Assembly: GCF_001719615.1 (NCBI RefSeq)
Contig: NZ_MDVX01000003.1
Location: 347,595-411,594 of the forward strand
Length of the DNA stretch: 64,000 nucleotides
DNA from: Neptunicoccus sediminis
GTDB taxonomy: Bacteria; Pseudomonadota; Alphaproteobacteria; Rhodobacterales; Rhodobacteraceae
Reading direction: 5' to 3'
The translations under genes were made by a program, and so were the position numbers. Shown here piece by piece: positions 10,561 to 20,245 of the stretch. Under the pieces are notes generated by a model. The model searched no databases, had not been told where the DNA came from, and worked only from the letters and a program-made list of their open reading frames with translations. Numbering within the stretch: position 1 is the stretch's first letter; each line of letters opens with the position of its first letter.

Positions 10561-11952
10561 TTACGCGAAGACCTCGCTAAGCGCCTTGTCCATTGCGACT
10601 GCGATTTCGTCGATGTCGTCTTTGGTCGAGATCAGCGCAGGTGACAGGCACAGCGTGTTGTTCAGGCCGGGCAGGGAGCGGTTGGTCATGCCGATGATCA
10701 CCCCTTGCGCCATGCAGTTGGCGACAACCGCTGCGACTTTCTTTTCGTCCATCGGTTCCCGGCTGTCGCGGTCTGCAACAAGCTCTGCGCCAAGGAACAG
10801 ACCCTTGCCGCGCACCTCACCGATGACCTTGTGCTTGTCCATCAGCTCGCCCAGTTTGCCCATGCAATATTCGCCCATATCAATGGTGTTTTGCAGCAGG
10901 CCCTCTTCTTCGATAATCTTCATATTTTCGATCGCAGCCGCCGGACCGGAGGCACAGCCGCCAAAGGTGGACACATCGCGGAAATAGTTCATCGGGTCGT
11001 CAACATTGTCTTTAAAGTTGTCGAAAACCGCTTCGGTTGTCACCAGACAGGAAATCGCCGCATAGCCGGAGGCGACACCTTTGGCCATCGTTACAAAATC
11101 CGGCTGAATGCCGTAGTGCTGGTAGCCGAACCATGTGCCGGTCCGACCCACGCCGCATACCACTTCGTCAATGTGCAGCAGGATTTCGTATTTTTTACAC
11201 AGTTCCTGGATGCCTTCCCAATAGCCTTTGGGCGGCACGATCACACCACCGCCGGCGGTGATCGGTTCCAGACAGATTGCGCCGATTGTGTCGGGGCCTT
11301 CGCGCAGGATCACTTCCTCGGTGGCTTTGACGCAGGCTTCGCCATATTGCTCGGCGGTGACGCCAAACTGGTTGCGGTATTCCAGACAATGGGGCACTTC
11401 GACGAAACCCGGGGTGAAGGGGCCGTATTGGGCGTTCCGCTCTGGCTGGCCACCCGCAGAGAGACAGGCAATTGTGGTGCCGTGGTAGTCCCGCTCGCGG
11501 TAGAGGATCTTGTGTTTCTTGCCGCCGTGTTTGGAATGGGCGATCTGGCGCACCATTTTGAAGGCTTTCTCATTCGCTTCGGAGCCGGAGTTGGCGTAAT
11601 AAACGCGCTTCATACCGGGCATTTTGTCGATCAGCATTTTGGAGAAAATGGACCCCGGAATAGAACCGGCAGTTTGGGCGAAATAGTTCATCTTGACCAA
11701 TTGGTCACGAACCGCATTGGCAATCCGTTCGCGGCCATAGCCGACGTTAACGGTCCAGACGCCACCGGACACAGCGTCCAGATGTTCCTTGCCACGGGCA
11801 TCCCAAACGCGGTTGCCCTTACCCTCTACGATGATCTTGGGATCAATGGTTTCAAAAGGCTTGTGCTGGATCAGGTGGTGCCACACATGGGCACGGTCTG
11901 TCTCAATTATTTCTTCGATGTCGTTGGTGGTTATCGCATCCATGACGGGCAC
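10561..11952 (-). CDS. tpa: class III aminotransferase, taurine-pyruvate aminotransferase type
   Basis: A 463-residue fold-type I PLP enzyme of the omega-aminotransferase group. The DAVSGGVWTVNVGYG N-terminal segment, YYANSGSEANEKAFKM and the FVTMAKGVASGY lysine motif (near residue 285) match taurine-pyruvate aminotransferases as I remember them. Those enzymes make sulfoacetaldehyde and alanine from taurine and pyruvate. No sulfoacetaldehyde acetyltransferase or taurine transporter is adjacent, so another omega-amino donor remains possible. A second in-frame ATG lies three codons in. Confidence 0.78.
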   Translation of the reverse strand: MPVMDAITTNDIEEIIETDRAHVWHHLIQHKPFETIDPKIIVEGKGNRVWDARGKEHLDAVSGGVWTVNVGYGRERIANAVRDQLVKMNYFAQTAGSIPGSIFSKMLIDKMPGMKRVYYANSGSEANEKAFKMVRQIAHSKHGGKKHKILYRERDYHGTTIACLSAGGQPERNAQYGPFTPGFVEVPHCLEYRNQFGVTAEQYGEACVKATEEVILREGPDTIGAICLEPITAGGGVIVPPKGYWEGIQELCKKYEILLHIDEVVCGVGRTGTWFGYQHYGIQPDFVTMAKGVASGYAAISCLVTTEAVFDNFKDNVDDPMNYFRDVSTFGGCASGPAAAIENMKIIEEEGLLQNTIDMGEYCMGKLGELMDKHKVIGEVRGKGLFLGAELVADRDSREPMDEKKVAAVVANCMAQGVIIGMTNRSLPGLNNTLCLSPALISTKDDIDEIAVAMDKALSEVFA

Positions 11953-12094
11953 CTTTCAGGGTTATAAGAGGAGGTCACTTGGGGCGTACCCTGCGTGATT
12001 ATCTGACAATAGGAAAGGGGCAAAATGCTGCCGTTTCATAGGGCCAGAGTTTTCACCGAATAGCGCCAGTTGAACCGATGCGGAGACTTTGGAC

Positions 12095-12481
12095 TCAGTT
12101 CATATCCAGCGCACGCTGGCGGAGGATCTCAAACGGGATGGTCTCTAGCGTGTTGATATGGGTGGATTCCAGCACCACATGGGGCGCAGAGCCGAACGCA
12201 TCTGCCTGCACCCAGCGATCTGCGCAAAGGCACCAGCGGTCGCCCGGTTTCAATCCCTGAAAGCCGTACTCCGGACGGGGTGTGGACAGGTCGTTGCCTC
12301 TGGACTTGGAGAAAGCGAGAAACGCTTCGGTCATCAGGCAGCAGACGGTGTGTTTGCCTTGATCGGCGGGACCGGTGTTACAGCAGCCGTCTCGGTAAAA
12401 CCCCGTCACAGGGTCGCTGGAGCAGGGCTTCAGGGCCTCTCCCAATACGTTGAGGCTTTCGTCCATTTCACTCTTGGTCAC
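12095..12481 (-). CDS. DUF2237 family protein
   Basis: A 128-residue cysteine-rich protein carrying the DUF2237 signature: TGFYRDGCCNTG, then CCLMTEAFLAFSKSRGNDLS and LKPGDRWCLCADRW. The many conserved cysteines suggest metal binding or redox chemistry, but I know of no firm function. The neighbours give no clue. Confidence 0.88.
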   Translation of the reverse strand: MTKSEMDESLNVLGEALKPCSSDPVTGFYRDGCCNTGPADQGKHTVCCLMTEAFLAFSKSRGNDLSTPRPEYGFQGLKPGDRWCLCADRWVQADAFGSAPHVVLESTHINTLETIPFEILRQRALDMN

Positions 12482-12568
12482 GGTGCTATTTCCCTTATGC
12501 GTGTCCCTATTGATAGGCCGCGCAAAAGGGGTTTGTCACGGGCTAACAGGAAGAAATCTGTCAGCGTT

Positions 12569-13102
12569 TTAATAGGTCACGCGGGTTTCAATCGCGTTTT
12601 CCAACATCACATAGGCCCATGTCTGTTCACCGCCACGCTTGCGGATTTCGCCAAGCTGCTGGCGGGCGGCGTCCATATTGCCATCTGCCACATAGCCTTG
12701 TCCCATATAACTGCGGGCGAGAATGTAATCGGGGTCAATTTCGAATGCCTTTTGGTAGTAAGTCAGCGCAGTTTGTAAATCCCCGAGCTTGCGGTGGGAA
12801 AAACCCAGATAGTTCAGCACGCGGGGATCGTCCTTGTTTTCAACCAAAGACAACAGCCGGATCGCATCCTTGAACTGGCCGTCGTATGCCATGCCACGGG
12901 CGTTGATATAAAGCACCTCGTCGCTGAACATGCCATGTTCAGCCTCAACACATTTTTTTGTTTTCGGGTCGAGCACCATCCCTTTCTTTTTGCAGGTTGC
13001 CTCTGTCGGGGTGGCGCTGCTGTTGCCGTCCCCTGCGGCCAGCGCAGCGGTGGCGATGGACAAACCCAGCAGGCCGGAGCCAATGGTTGCAATGATATTC
13101 AT
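12569..13102 (-). CDS. secreted TPR protein
   Basis: A 177-residue protein with a signal peptide (residues 1-22, cut after LAA). A short Cys-containing segment (CKKKGMVLDPKTKKC) follows, then tetratricopeptide helices from about residue 65 to 160, with a canonical repeat (ALTYYQKAFEIDPDYILARS). It is probably a periplasmic scaffold; partners are unknown. Confidence 0.82.
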   Translation of the reverse strand: MNIIATIGSGLLGLSIATAALAAGDGNSSATPTEATCKKKGMVLDPKTKKCVEAEHGMFSDEVLYINARGMAYDGQFKDAIRLLSLVENKDDPRVLNYLGFSHRKLGDLQTALTYYQKAFEIDPDYILARSYMGQGYVADGNMDAARQQLGEIRKRGGEQTWAYVMLENAIETRVTY

Positions 13103-13310
13103 AGTAAAACTCCCAAAAGTTTCGGAAAGATGAATGGCTTAGTAATTCTTGCAAGCTTAGCCGAAAAAAACCGCTGCAACAGCATTTATACGTAAAAGTG
13201 AGCAGGCCCGAAAAACGCGGGGATCGTGCAAACCGTGATCTTTGACATTTCTATCTGGCGCATCCCCGCACTAATCTTGGGGATAGCGCAACGCAGCGGA
13301 AGGTTTTGTT

Positions 13311-14018
13311 ATGTATCGGATATTTCTTGCAGGACTGGTGACGGCCCTCGTCATGCTCCAGGTTTCAACCGCCTCTGCGCAGGGGGCGCGGACCCGTGCA
13401 CTGGGAGAGGATCCGCCCCTGACCCGTAACCAGCCCAAAAGCGCGGCCACCCATTACAGCGAGGCGAAACTGGCGCGGCAGGCAAAGGCGTTTCAAAGGA
13501 CAATGGCCGAGGGGATCGTGGCGGGGGCGGCTGTCGGGCTGCTGGCAGATATGCTGAGCAGTAACGACAACAACTCCGGTTTGCAGATCGGTATTGGTTC
13601 GGGTGCGCTGGCGGGCAGTTATGTGGCGCGGCTACAGCAGAAATACCGCCGCAAGGAACTGCGGCTGGAGCGGATACGCAATGACGTGAACCGCGCCAAT
13701 CAAGAACTCGCAGCTTCTATTGCGACGATGCAGGCAGTCGTGGCTTTTCAGCAAAGCGAGCTGAACGCGCTGCGGGCCTCGGGTGCGAAAAAGCGGCAGA
13801 TCCGGCGGGAATTGAAGCAGGCCAAAGCCAATCTCAACAATATGAGCAAGGCCATAAAAGGCGCACAGAAATGGGAAAAGGAATTCAAATCAACCCGTTC
13901 CTTGCGTCTGGTGCGGGGGCAAACCACCGGAATCGATCGGGAAATCGCGCTGTTGTCCCAGCGGATCGCAGCGATGAAATCGGTCGCGGGTCAGATGAAA
14001 GGTGTGACCAAATCATGA
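13311..14018 (+). CDS. hypothetical secreted protein with glycine-zipper and coiled coil
   Basis: A 235-residue protein with a signal peptide (cut near ASAQG, residue 24). A small-residue hydrophobic segment lies at about 68-100 (GIVAGAAVGLLADML, then GIGSGALAGSYVA), like a glycine zipper. A long basic coiled coil follows at 105-200. The stop overlaps the ATG of the lipoprotein gene by 4 bases (ATGA), so the two are likely translated together as an envelope pair. The function is unknown. Confidence 0.75.
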   Translation: MYRIFLAGLVTALVMLQVSTASAQGARTRALGEDPPLTRNQPKSAATHYSEAKLARQAKAFQRTMAEGIVAGAAVGLLADMLSSNDNNSGLQIGIGSGALAGSYVARLQQKYRRKELRLERIRNDVNRANQELAASIATMQAVVAFQQSELNALRASGAKKRQIRRELKQAKANLNNMSKAIKGAQKWEKEFKSTRSLRLVRGQTTGIDREIALLSQRIAAMKSVAGQMKGVTKS

Positions 14019-14425
14019 GAGTGGATAACCTGTTAACAATCACCGCATCTGTCCTGATCCTCGCCGGATGTGTCACTTCCGAAGATCCCGGCGACGGTGG
14101 ATTTTTCAACGGCGTGGCGGGGGCCAGCTACGGCACCTATGAGCGGCGTGTGGCAAGCCGTCAGGCGGCGGTAGACAGTGCACAGGCGGAAAACGCGCGG
14201 CTTGCGGGTGAGCTTGCACGGTTGCGGATGGAACACAGCCGCGCCAAATCCGACCTGATCGCAGCCCGCGCCAACGCGCAGACCGCCGGTGTAAGGCTGA
14301 GCGCTACGCAAGAGGGGCAGGTGGCGGCTGCGCTGCGTGCCGATCCTGCGCGGGTCGAAAGCCTGAGCAAAGCCATTGCCGATGCCCGCCGCCTGACAGA
14401 ATCCATCAAGGGCTTGGCGGGGTAG
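14015..14425 (+). CDS. putative lipoprotein with coiled coil
   Basis: A 136-residue protein starting MRVDNLLTITASVLILAGC. The LILAGC lipobox predicts lipidation of Cys19. Residues 45-95 form a heptad-rich helix. An earlier start in this frame would lie inside the upstream gene and would destroy the lipobox position. Pairing with the coiled-coil protein before it suggests a small envelope complex. No family is recognised. Confidence 0.75.
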   Translation: MRVDNLLTITASVLILAGCVTSEDPGDGGFFNGVAGASYGTYERRVASRQAAVDSAQAENARLAGELARLRMEHSRAKSDLIAARANAQTAGVRLSATQEGQVAAALRADPARVESLSKAIADARRLTESIKGLAG

Positions 14426-14450
14426 ACCGGACAGCGCGTAGTACAAAGGA

Positions 14451-14478
14451 AAAGGCCCGCTGAAACCAGCGGGCCTTT
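14451..14478. terminator. bidirectional terminator between the lipoprotein gene and rplI
   Basis: A perfect 12-base stem, AAAGGCCCGCTG with CAGCGGGCCTTT, and a 4-base loop sit between convergent genes. Confidence 0.88.
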
Positions 14479-14513
14479 CAAATTTGATCTGAACTGACAA
14501 ACAGTCGGGAAGA

Positions 14514-15146
14514 TTAAGCTTTTGGCTCTTCTTCTTCGCCGGTTGCTTCTTCTTCAGCAGCCGGAACATTGTCTTCCAGATCGTCAAGCGCAGCACCGCC
14601 GATGTCGTCGAACAGTTCGGAGATTTCAAATTCTGCTTCCGCTTCTGCTTCGGCTTCCAGTTCCTGAATGGATTTACCAGAGGCTTGCAGTTCGGCTTCT
14701 TCAGCAGAACGGGCAACGTTGATTTCGATGGAACATTCGACTTCAGGGTGCAGGACAACACGCATTGTGTGTACGCCCAGTTCCTTGATCGGAGCTTCCA
14801 GAACCATCTGTTTCTTGTCGACTGTGAAGCCGGCTTCGGTTGCAGCAGTTGCCGCGTCCCGCGTGGAAACAGAACCATAAAGCGAACCGGCGTCGGATGC
14901 GGAGCGAATCACAACGAACTGTTGTCCGTCCAGTTTCGCAGCCACTGCTTCGGCTTCTTTTTTGGTTTCGAGGTTTTGTGCTTCAAGTTGGGCTTTGCGG
15001 TTTTCAAAGCTTTCCATGTTGCCTTTGGTGGCGCGCAGCGCCTTGCCTTGGGCCAGCAGGAAGTTACGGGCGTAACCTTGCTTAACGGAAACTACATCAC
15101 CCATTTGGCCCAGTTTGGCCACACGTTCGAGAAGGATAACATCCAT
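14514..15146 (-). CDS. rplI: 50S ribosomal protein L9
   Basis: A 210-residue L9. The N-terminal domain ([22 protein letters not shown]) is followed by the long connecting helix and the C-terminal RNA-binding domain ending near 150. A strongly acidic Glu/Ala-rich tail of about 50 residues follows, as in many alphaproteobacterial L9 proteins and unlike the roughly 150-residue enterobacterial form. It is the last gene of rpsF-rpsR-rplI. Confidence 0.97.
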   Translation of the reverse strand: MDVILLERVAKLGQMGDVVSVKQGYARNFLLAQGKALRATKGNMESFENRKAQLEAQNLETKKEAEAVAAKLDGQQFVVIRSASDAGSLYGSVSTRDAATAATEAGFTVDKKQMVLEAPIKELGVHTMRVVLHPEVECSIEINVARSAEEAELQASGKSIQELEAEAEAEAEFEISELFDDIGGAALDDLEDNVPAAEEEATGEEEEPKA

Positions 15147-15157
15147 GGATTTTCTCC

Positions 15158-15385
15158 TTACTTCACAGCATAGGGCAGCAGCGCCAGAAACCGTGCGCGT
15201 TTGATGGCTTTGGCCAGCTCGCGTTGTTTCTTGGCAGAGACTGCGGTGATACGGGACGGAACGATCTTGCCGCGCTCGGAAATGTAGCGTTGCAGCAGTT
15301 TCGTATCTTTATAGTCGATCTTCGGCGCATTGTCGCCAGAGAACGGGCAAGATTTGCGACGACGGAAAAATGGTTTGTTGGCCAT
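15158..15385 (-). CDS. rpsR: 30S ribosomal protein S18
   Basis: A 75-residue S18 with the typical [12 protein letters not shown] start and the [19 protein letters not shown] core that contacts S6 and 16S rRNA. It lies between rpsF and rplI with gaps of 16 and 11 bases. Confidence 0.98.
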   Translation of the reverse strand: MANKPFFRRRKSCPFSGDNAPKIDYKDTKLLQRYISERGKIVPSRITAVSAKKQRELAKAIKRARFLALLPYAVK

Positions 15386-15401
15386 GATTTAGCGTCCTTT
15401 C

Positions 15402-15755
15402 TTAACGTTCGCGGCGACGTTCGTCGCGGGAGTTTTTAGCTTGGATTACAACGGAAGGGCCTTCTTCGTGCTCATCAACTTTGATGGTCAGAACGCGCAT
15501 TACGTCATCGTGCAAACGCATCAGGCGTTCCATCTCTGCAACAGCCGGCGCAGGCGCGTCTGTTTTCAGGAAGGCATAGTGGCCCTTGCGGTTTTTGTTG
15601 ATTTTATAGGCCATTGTTTTCAGGCCCCAGTATTCGTTCTCGACAACTTTACCACCGTTGTCTGTCAGAACGGCGCCGAAATGCTCAATCAGGCTTTCGG
15701 CCTGCGCGTTGGAAAGATCCTGACGCGCAATAAATGTGTGCTCGTAGAGCGCCAT
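15402..15755 (-). CDS. rpsF: 30S ribosomal protein S6
   Basis: A 117-residue S6 starting MALYEHTFIARQDLS, with the ENEYWGLKTMAYKINKNRKG region typical of the family. It is the first gene of the S6-S18-L9 operon. The 240-base leader shared with divergent fabD contains a CCGGG/CCCCCCGG stem-loop (around 15785-15808). That could be an S6:S18 autoregulatory site, but I cannot show this from sequence alone. Confidence 0.97.
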   Translation of the reverse strand: MALYEHTFIARQDLSNAQAESLIEHFGAVLTDNGGKVVENEYWGLKTMAYKINKNRKGHYAFLKTDAPAPAVAEMERLMRLHDDVMRVLTIKVDEHEEGPSVVIQAKNSRDERRRER

Positions 15756-15994
15756 TTTATCACCATATGTAAGCGTGCTTCAAAACCGGGTTAATCTTCC
15801 GCCCCCCGGTACGAGAGGCATCCGCGTGAACGTAAATCTGCGGAAGATGGGGCGGGTATAGCGAAGCCTGAGGTGAATGCAAGCTGTAAGCGTGCTGGCG
15901 GGGCATTTGCCGGTTAATCCGGCTCGCGTGTTGAAGTTTCTTGTCCCCAACCGTAACAGACTCTAAAAATACGTGAAGCAAAAAAGAGGCATCA

Positions 15995-16933
15995 ATGACA
16001 CGCGCATTTGTATTTCCGGGCCAGGGCGCCCAGACCATCGGTATGGGAAAGGCCTTTGCGGACGCCTATCCTGCGGCGAAAGCAGTTTTTGACGAGGTGG
16101 ACGAAGCCCTGGGCGAGAGCCTCTCCGGTCTGATCTGGGAAGGCGACATTGAAACCCTGACCCTGACGCAAAATGCACAGCCTGCGCTGATGGCCACATC
16201 CATGGCGGCGATGGCGGCTTTGGAAGCCGAAGGCGTATCGGTTACGGCGGCGTCTTATGTGGCGGGCCACAGTCTCGGGGAATATTCAGCGCTTTGTGCC
16301 GCCGGTTCTATCTCGTTGGCAGATACGGCACGCCTGCTGCGCATTCGCGGCGAGGCGATGCAAAAGGCGGTTCCCGTTGGCGTGGGCGCGATGGCAGCTC
16401 TGCTGGGGCTGGATTTTGCCACCGCCACCGAAGTTGCAGAAGAAGCCGCACAGGGCGAGGTCTGTCAGGCCGCCAATGACAATGATCCCTCCCAGGTGGT
16501 TGTGTCCGGCCACAAAGCCGCCGTTGAACGCGCGCTGGTGATTGCCAAGGATAAAGGCGCGAAACGGGCGATGCTGCTGCCGGTCTCTGCACCGTTCCAC
16601 TGCGCATTGATGCAACCGGCCGCAGACCGGATGGCCGAGGCGCTGGCCGAAGTGACCATCAACGCCCCTGCCGTGCCCCTGATTGCCAATGTTCGGGCCG
16701 AAGCTGTTTCTGATGCCGCCATGATCCGCGATCTGCTGGTAGAGCAGGTGACAGGGTCTGTGCGCTGGCGCGAGAGCATGGGTTATGCTGCGGCGCAGGG
16801 TGTAAGCGAAATCTATGAAATCGGTGCCGGTAAGGCACTGTCGGGAATGATCCGCCGGATTGCCCGCGAAATTGAATGTGTGGCTGTGAATGACCCTGAC
16901 GGGGCCAAAGCCGCAGCAGAAAAGATTGGATAA
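15995..16933 (+). CDS. fabD: malonyl-CoA:ACP transacylase
   Basis: A 312-residue FabD that loads malonyl groups on acyl carrier protein for fatty acid synthesis. FPGQGAQ lies at residues 7-13, the nucleophile Ser93 is in GHSLGE, and the partner His is near residue 200 in APFHCALM. fabG starts 4 bases after its stop. Confidence 0.96.
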   Translation: MTRAFVFPGQGAQTIGMGKAFADAYPAAKAVFDEVDEALGESLSGLIWEGDIETLTLTQNAQPALMATSMAAMAALEAEGVSVTAASYVAGHSLGEYSALCAAGSISLADTARLLRIRGEAMQKAVPVGVGAMAALLGLDFATATEVAEEAAQGEVCQAANDNDPSQVVVSGHKAAVERALVIAKDKGAKRAMLLPVSAPFHCALMQPAADRMAEALAEVTINAPAVPLIANVRAEAVSDAAMIRDLLVEQVTGSVRWRESMGYAAAQGVSEIYEIGAGKALSGMIRRIAREIECVAVNDPDGAKAAAEKIG

Positions 16934-16937
16934 CCGG

Positions 16938-17675
16938 ATGTTTGATTTAACAGGAAAATGTGCATTGGTCACAGGCGCATCGGGCGGTATTGGCGGGGCG
17001 ATTGCGACCGCATTGCACGGGCAGGGCGCGACTGTGGCTCTATCCGGCACCCGCGTTGGTCCGCTGGAAGAGCTTGCTGCAAAACTGGGCGATCGGGCTT
17101 TTGTAACACCGTGTAATCTTGGCGATGCCGAGGCTGTGAATGCGCTGGCGGGGCAGGCGTCCGAGGCGATGGGCGGTTTGCATATTCTTGTAAACAACGC
17201 GGGTATCACGCGGGATAATCTGTTCATGCGCATGAAGGACGAGGACTGGCAGGATGTGATCGACGTGAACCTCACCTCTACCATGCGACTGATGAAATCG
17301 GTCATGCGTCCGATGATGAAGCAGAAATGGGGCCGTGTGATCAATATCACTTCGATTGTAGGTGTGACGGGCAACGCGGGGCAGGTGAATTATGCGGCCA
17401 GTAAGGCGGGCATGATCGGCATGACCAAATCCTACGCGCAGGAAATCGCATCCCGCGGGATTACAGCAAACTGCGTGGCTCCGGGCTTTATCGAAACCGC
17501 GATGACCGCAGAATTGGGCGATGCGGTGAAGGACGGGATGCTCGGCTCTATTCCCATGGGGCGTATGGGCGACGCGGGGGAGATTGCGTCAGCGGTGGCC
17601 TATCTGGCGTGCGAAGAGGCCAGCTACATCACCGGCCAGACCCTGCACGTGAACGGCGGCATGGCGATGATCTAA
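16938..17675 (+). CDS. fabG: 3-oxoacyl-[ACP] reductase
   Basis: A 245-residue short-chain dehydrogenase. The NADPH motif TGASGGIG is at 12-19 and the catalytic set is S139, Y152 and K156. The C-terminal ITGQTLHVNGGMAM is typical of FabG. ATG 16938 gives the normal FabG N-terminus; the earlier in-frame start lies in fabD. The acyl carrier gene that often follows is absent here. Confidence 0.96.
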   Translation: MFDLTGKCALVTGASGGIGGAIATALHGQGATVALSGTRVGPLEELAAKLGDRAFVTPCNLGDAEAVNALAGQASEAMGGLHILVNNAGITRDNLFMRMKDEDWQDVIDVNLTSTMRLMKSVMRPMMKQKWGRVINITSIVGVTGNAGQVNYAASKAGMIGMTKSYAQEIASRGITANCVAPGFIETAMTAELGDAVKDGMLGSIPMGRMGDAGEIASAVAYLACEEASYITGQTLHVNGGMAMI

Positions 17676-17750
17676 GCCTGCGATCCATACCGGAGTGTCC
17701 CCGCAAATGCGGGGATGCCTGCGGCGCGGATATTTGAAGAAAATGGAGGA

Positions 17751-17776
17751 GCCGGGTCGCCTGATCCGGCTTTTTT
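17751..17776 (+). terminator. intrinsic terminator after fabG
   Basis: A GCCGG/CCGGC-type stem with a T6 run overlaps the end of the convergent transglycosylase gene. A second perfect hairpin (TCCCCGC/GCGGGGA) lies about 40 bases before it. Confidence 0.75.
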
Positions 17777-18656
17777 AGTTTTTATAGATGGCGCAGACAC
17801 AGTTGAATTTGCGAAGGCGGTTGCACAATTGCTGGGCCGCCCCGCGCGAGGGGGCGCCGAGGCGTGCCACGAAATAGGGTTTGCGGCCCCGTACCTGTGG
17901 TTTTTTGCGGATGTAATCCGGCTTTTGGCTGCCGATTTCCGTGTCGCAGGCGTGGGAGTTGCGCTGAAAGCTGCTGGCGGCCTTGGCCTGTGTGGAACCG
18001 GCGGCGAGCTGGACGCCCCACGGTGGCAGGCTTGGGACGGGGCGCAGGGATTTCAGCTTATTGACGCGACTGGTTCGGGCCAGTGCAAGGCATGCGGGCA
18101 TGAAGGCTTGATCCGGCGAGAGTGCCATATCGAGCGCCTTTGGCGGAGCGTCGCGCCAGTCCAGCGCGCTCTGGCCGGTGATGATGCGCACGTAATCCTC
18201 GGTTTCCTGGGCCAGTCCGCCAGTGCCTGCGATAAATTCCGCGGCCCGCCGCTCGCCGCCGTTATAGGCGACAGCGGCCAGTCCTGCGTTGCCAAAACGC
18301 GCGATCAGTTCAGAAAGGTAATGGGCCGAATGATCCAGTGCCTCTGCCGGATTGTAACTGGCACCAAGGCCGCGCAGTTTTGCAGTGGCAGGCATGAACT
18401 GGGCCACGCCCTCGGCTCCGGCGGGGGACAGGGCGTAGGGGTCAAACCGGCTTTCCTGCCAGATCAGCCGGGCGAAAAAGCCGGTGTCGAGCCGGTGCAG
18501 TACGGCAGCATCACGGATCGCCTGACAGGTGTCATAGGCGATGAAATCGTTGCGGATACACCAGACCGACCCCCAGCGGCCCGTGTTGCACTGGCGGTCG
18601 GGTGGTTCGGCAAACACGGGGGAGGACAGCAGGAAAAGGATGAAAATCAGGCGCAT
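17775..18656 (-). CDS. lytic transglycosylase, SLT domain
   Basis: About 293 residues from ATG 18656, which gives a clean signal peptide (MRLIFILFLLSSPVFA). The SLT/goose-lysozyme-like domain follows: catalytic Glu in LIWQESRFDPYALS near residue 75, then GVAQFMPATA and VAYNGG. The C-terminal 35 residues (PYFVARLGAP onward) look like a short SPOR-type peptidoglycan-binding segment. The enzyme should cleave peptidoglycan in the periplasm. A start 10 codons earlier is possible but would spoil the signal peptide. Confidence 0.88.
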   Translation of the reverse strand: MRLIFILFLLSSPVFAEPPDRQCNTGRWGSVWCIRNDFIAYDTCQAIRDAAVLHRLDTGFFARLIWQESRFDPYALSPAGAEGVAQFMPATAKLRGLGASYNPAEALDHSAHYLSELIARFGNAGLAAVAYNGGERRAAEFIAGTGGLAQETEDYVRIITGQSALDWRDAPPKALDMALSPDQAFMPACLALARTSRVNKLKSLRPVPSLPPWGVQLAAGSTQAKAASSFQRNSHACDTEIGSQKPDYIRKKPQVRGRKPYFVARLGAPSRGAAQQLCNRLRKFNCVCAIYKN

Positions 18657-18783
18657 AATGGGGGATATAACGCGAGGATCCGGCATGACACGTTAAAATC
18701 GGGCTTTAATAATTGCGTGCCGGAGGTTAGGTGAAATAGAGCATCCTGCATGTGAATTCACTTCTATCAAGAGCAACCGTCAT

Positions 18784-20235
18784 ATGTCCTTTTTCAAGAA
18801 ACTCAAAGACCGCATGTTCAACTCTTCGTCCAAGATCGAAGAAGGGCTTGATGCGATTGTAGAGGATGGCGGGACCGCCGAAGCAGAGTCCGGTGAAGCG
18901 GAACTGGCCCGTCAGGCCGAAGCAGAGGCCGCTGCCGCACGACAGGCGCAAGAGGCACAGGCCGCCGCTGCACGGGAACTGGCGGAACAGGAAGCGGCTG
19001 CGCGCGAGGCAGAGGCTGCCGCAGAGGCGGCCAAGGTGGAGCGCGAAGAGGCCGCACGGCGTCACGCGGAACAACTGGAAGCCGAAGCGCAGGAAACCGC
19101 ACGACTTGATGCAGAAAGCCGCGCCAAGGCAGAGCAGGAAGCAGAAGAAACCGCCCGCAAGGCTGCCGAGGCCACAGAAGCCGCGCGACTGGCGCGGATT
19201 GAGGCCGAAGAGCAGGCCCGTCGTGAGAGAGAAGCAGAAGCCGAGGAGCGCCGCCGCGCAGAGCAGGCCGCAGCCGAGGCCGAAACAGCCCGTGAGGCTG
19301 CTGCACAGGCGGAGGCTGCCAAAGCCGCGCAAGAGGCCGAAGCCGCCAAGCCGGGCCTTTTGGGGCGTTTGTTCGGCGGTCGCACAGCCGACAAGACAGT
19401 TGTGCGCCGTGCGCTTGACGATGCCATGCTGGAAAGCATCGAGGATTTGTTGATCACGGCTGATATGGGCGTTGAGACCGCGATGCGGGTCTCCGCTAAT
19501 CTGGCCGAAGGACGTATGGGCAAGAAGCTGTCCACCGCAGAGCTGAAATCGCTGCTCGCCAGCGAGGTGGCGCGGATCATGGAGCCTGTGGCCCGCCCGA
19601 TGCCGCTCTATGCAAAACGTCCGCAGGTGGTTCTGGTGGTCGGGGTTAACGGCTCTGGCAAGACGACAACCATTGGCAAACTGGCCAGCCAGTTCAAGGC
19701 GGCGGGCAAATCTGTGGTGATTGCTGCGGGCGATACCTTCCGTGCTGCCGCCGTGGAACAATTGCAGGTCTGGGGAGAGCGGGCCGGCGTTCCGGTTCTG
19801 ACAGCGCCCGAAGGATCCGATCCGGCGTCACTGGCGTTTGACGCCATGACCAAGGCGGAACAGGACGGGGCCGATCTGTTGATGATCGACACGGCGGGGC
19901 GGTTGCAGAACCGTCAGGATCTGATGGAGGAACTGGCCAAAATCGTTCGGGTGATCCGCAAGAAAGACCCCGAAGCGCCCCATAACACGCTATTGGTGCT
20001 GGATGCGACCACGGGGCAGAACGCGCTGTCTCAGGTGGAAATTTTCCAGAAGATCGCAGATGTGTCAGGGTTGGTGATGACCAAGCTGGACGGCACCGCC
20101 AAGGGCGGTGTGCTCGTGGCGCTGGCAGATCGTTTTGGAATGCCGATCCATGCCATCGGGCTGGGAGAGCAAATCGACGATCTGGCGCCCTTTGATCCGG
20201 AAGAGTTCGCCCGTGCCCTGACAGGACTGGAATAA
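18784..20235 (+). CDS. ftsY: signal recognition particle receptor FtsY
   Basis: A 483-residue FtsY. Residues 1-190 are an Ala/Glu/Arg-rich, almost uninterrupted charged helix (the A domain, membrane association). The NG GTPase follows: P-loop GVNGSGKTTTIGKL near 285, DTFRAAAVEQL, DTAGR and TKLDGTAKGG. With Ffh it targets ribosomes to SecYEG. The A domain is longer and more repetitive than usual for alphaproteobacteria. Confidence 0.97.
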   Translation: MSFFKKLKDRMFNSSSKIEEGLDAIVEDGGTAEAESGEAELARQAEAEAAAARQAQEAQAAAARELAEQEAAAREAEAAAEAAKVEREEAARRHAEQLEAEAQETARLDAESRAKAEQEAEETARKAAEATEAARLARIEAEEQARREREAEAEERRRAEQAAAEAETAREAAAQAEAAKAAQEAEAAKPGLLGRLFGGRTADKTVVRRALDDAMLESIEDLLITADMGVETAMRVSANLAEGRMGKKLSTAELKSLLASEVARIMEPVARPMPLYAKRPQVVLVVGVNGSGKTTTIGKLASQFKAAGKSVVIAAGDTFRAAAVEQLQVWGERAGVPVLTAPEGSDPASLAFDAMTKAEQDGADLLMIDTAGRLQNRQDLMEELAKIVRVIRKKDPEAPHNTLLVLDATTGQNALSQVEIFQKIADVSGLVMTKLDGTAKGGVLVALADRFGMPIHAIGLGEQIDDLAPFDPEEFARALTGLE

Positions 20236-20245
20236 ACGCGCAGGG

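Noticed and set aside
18727..19761. 344-residue minus-strand frame opposite ftsY
   Set aside because: Cys/Leu/Phe/Gly-rich mirror of the Ala/Glu-rich FtsY A domain; an artefact of the biased codon pattern.
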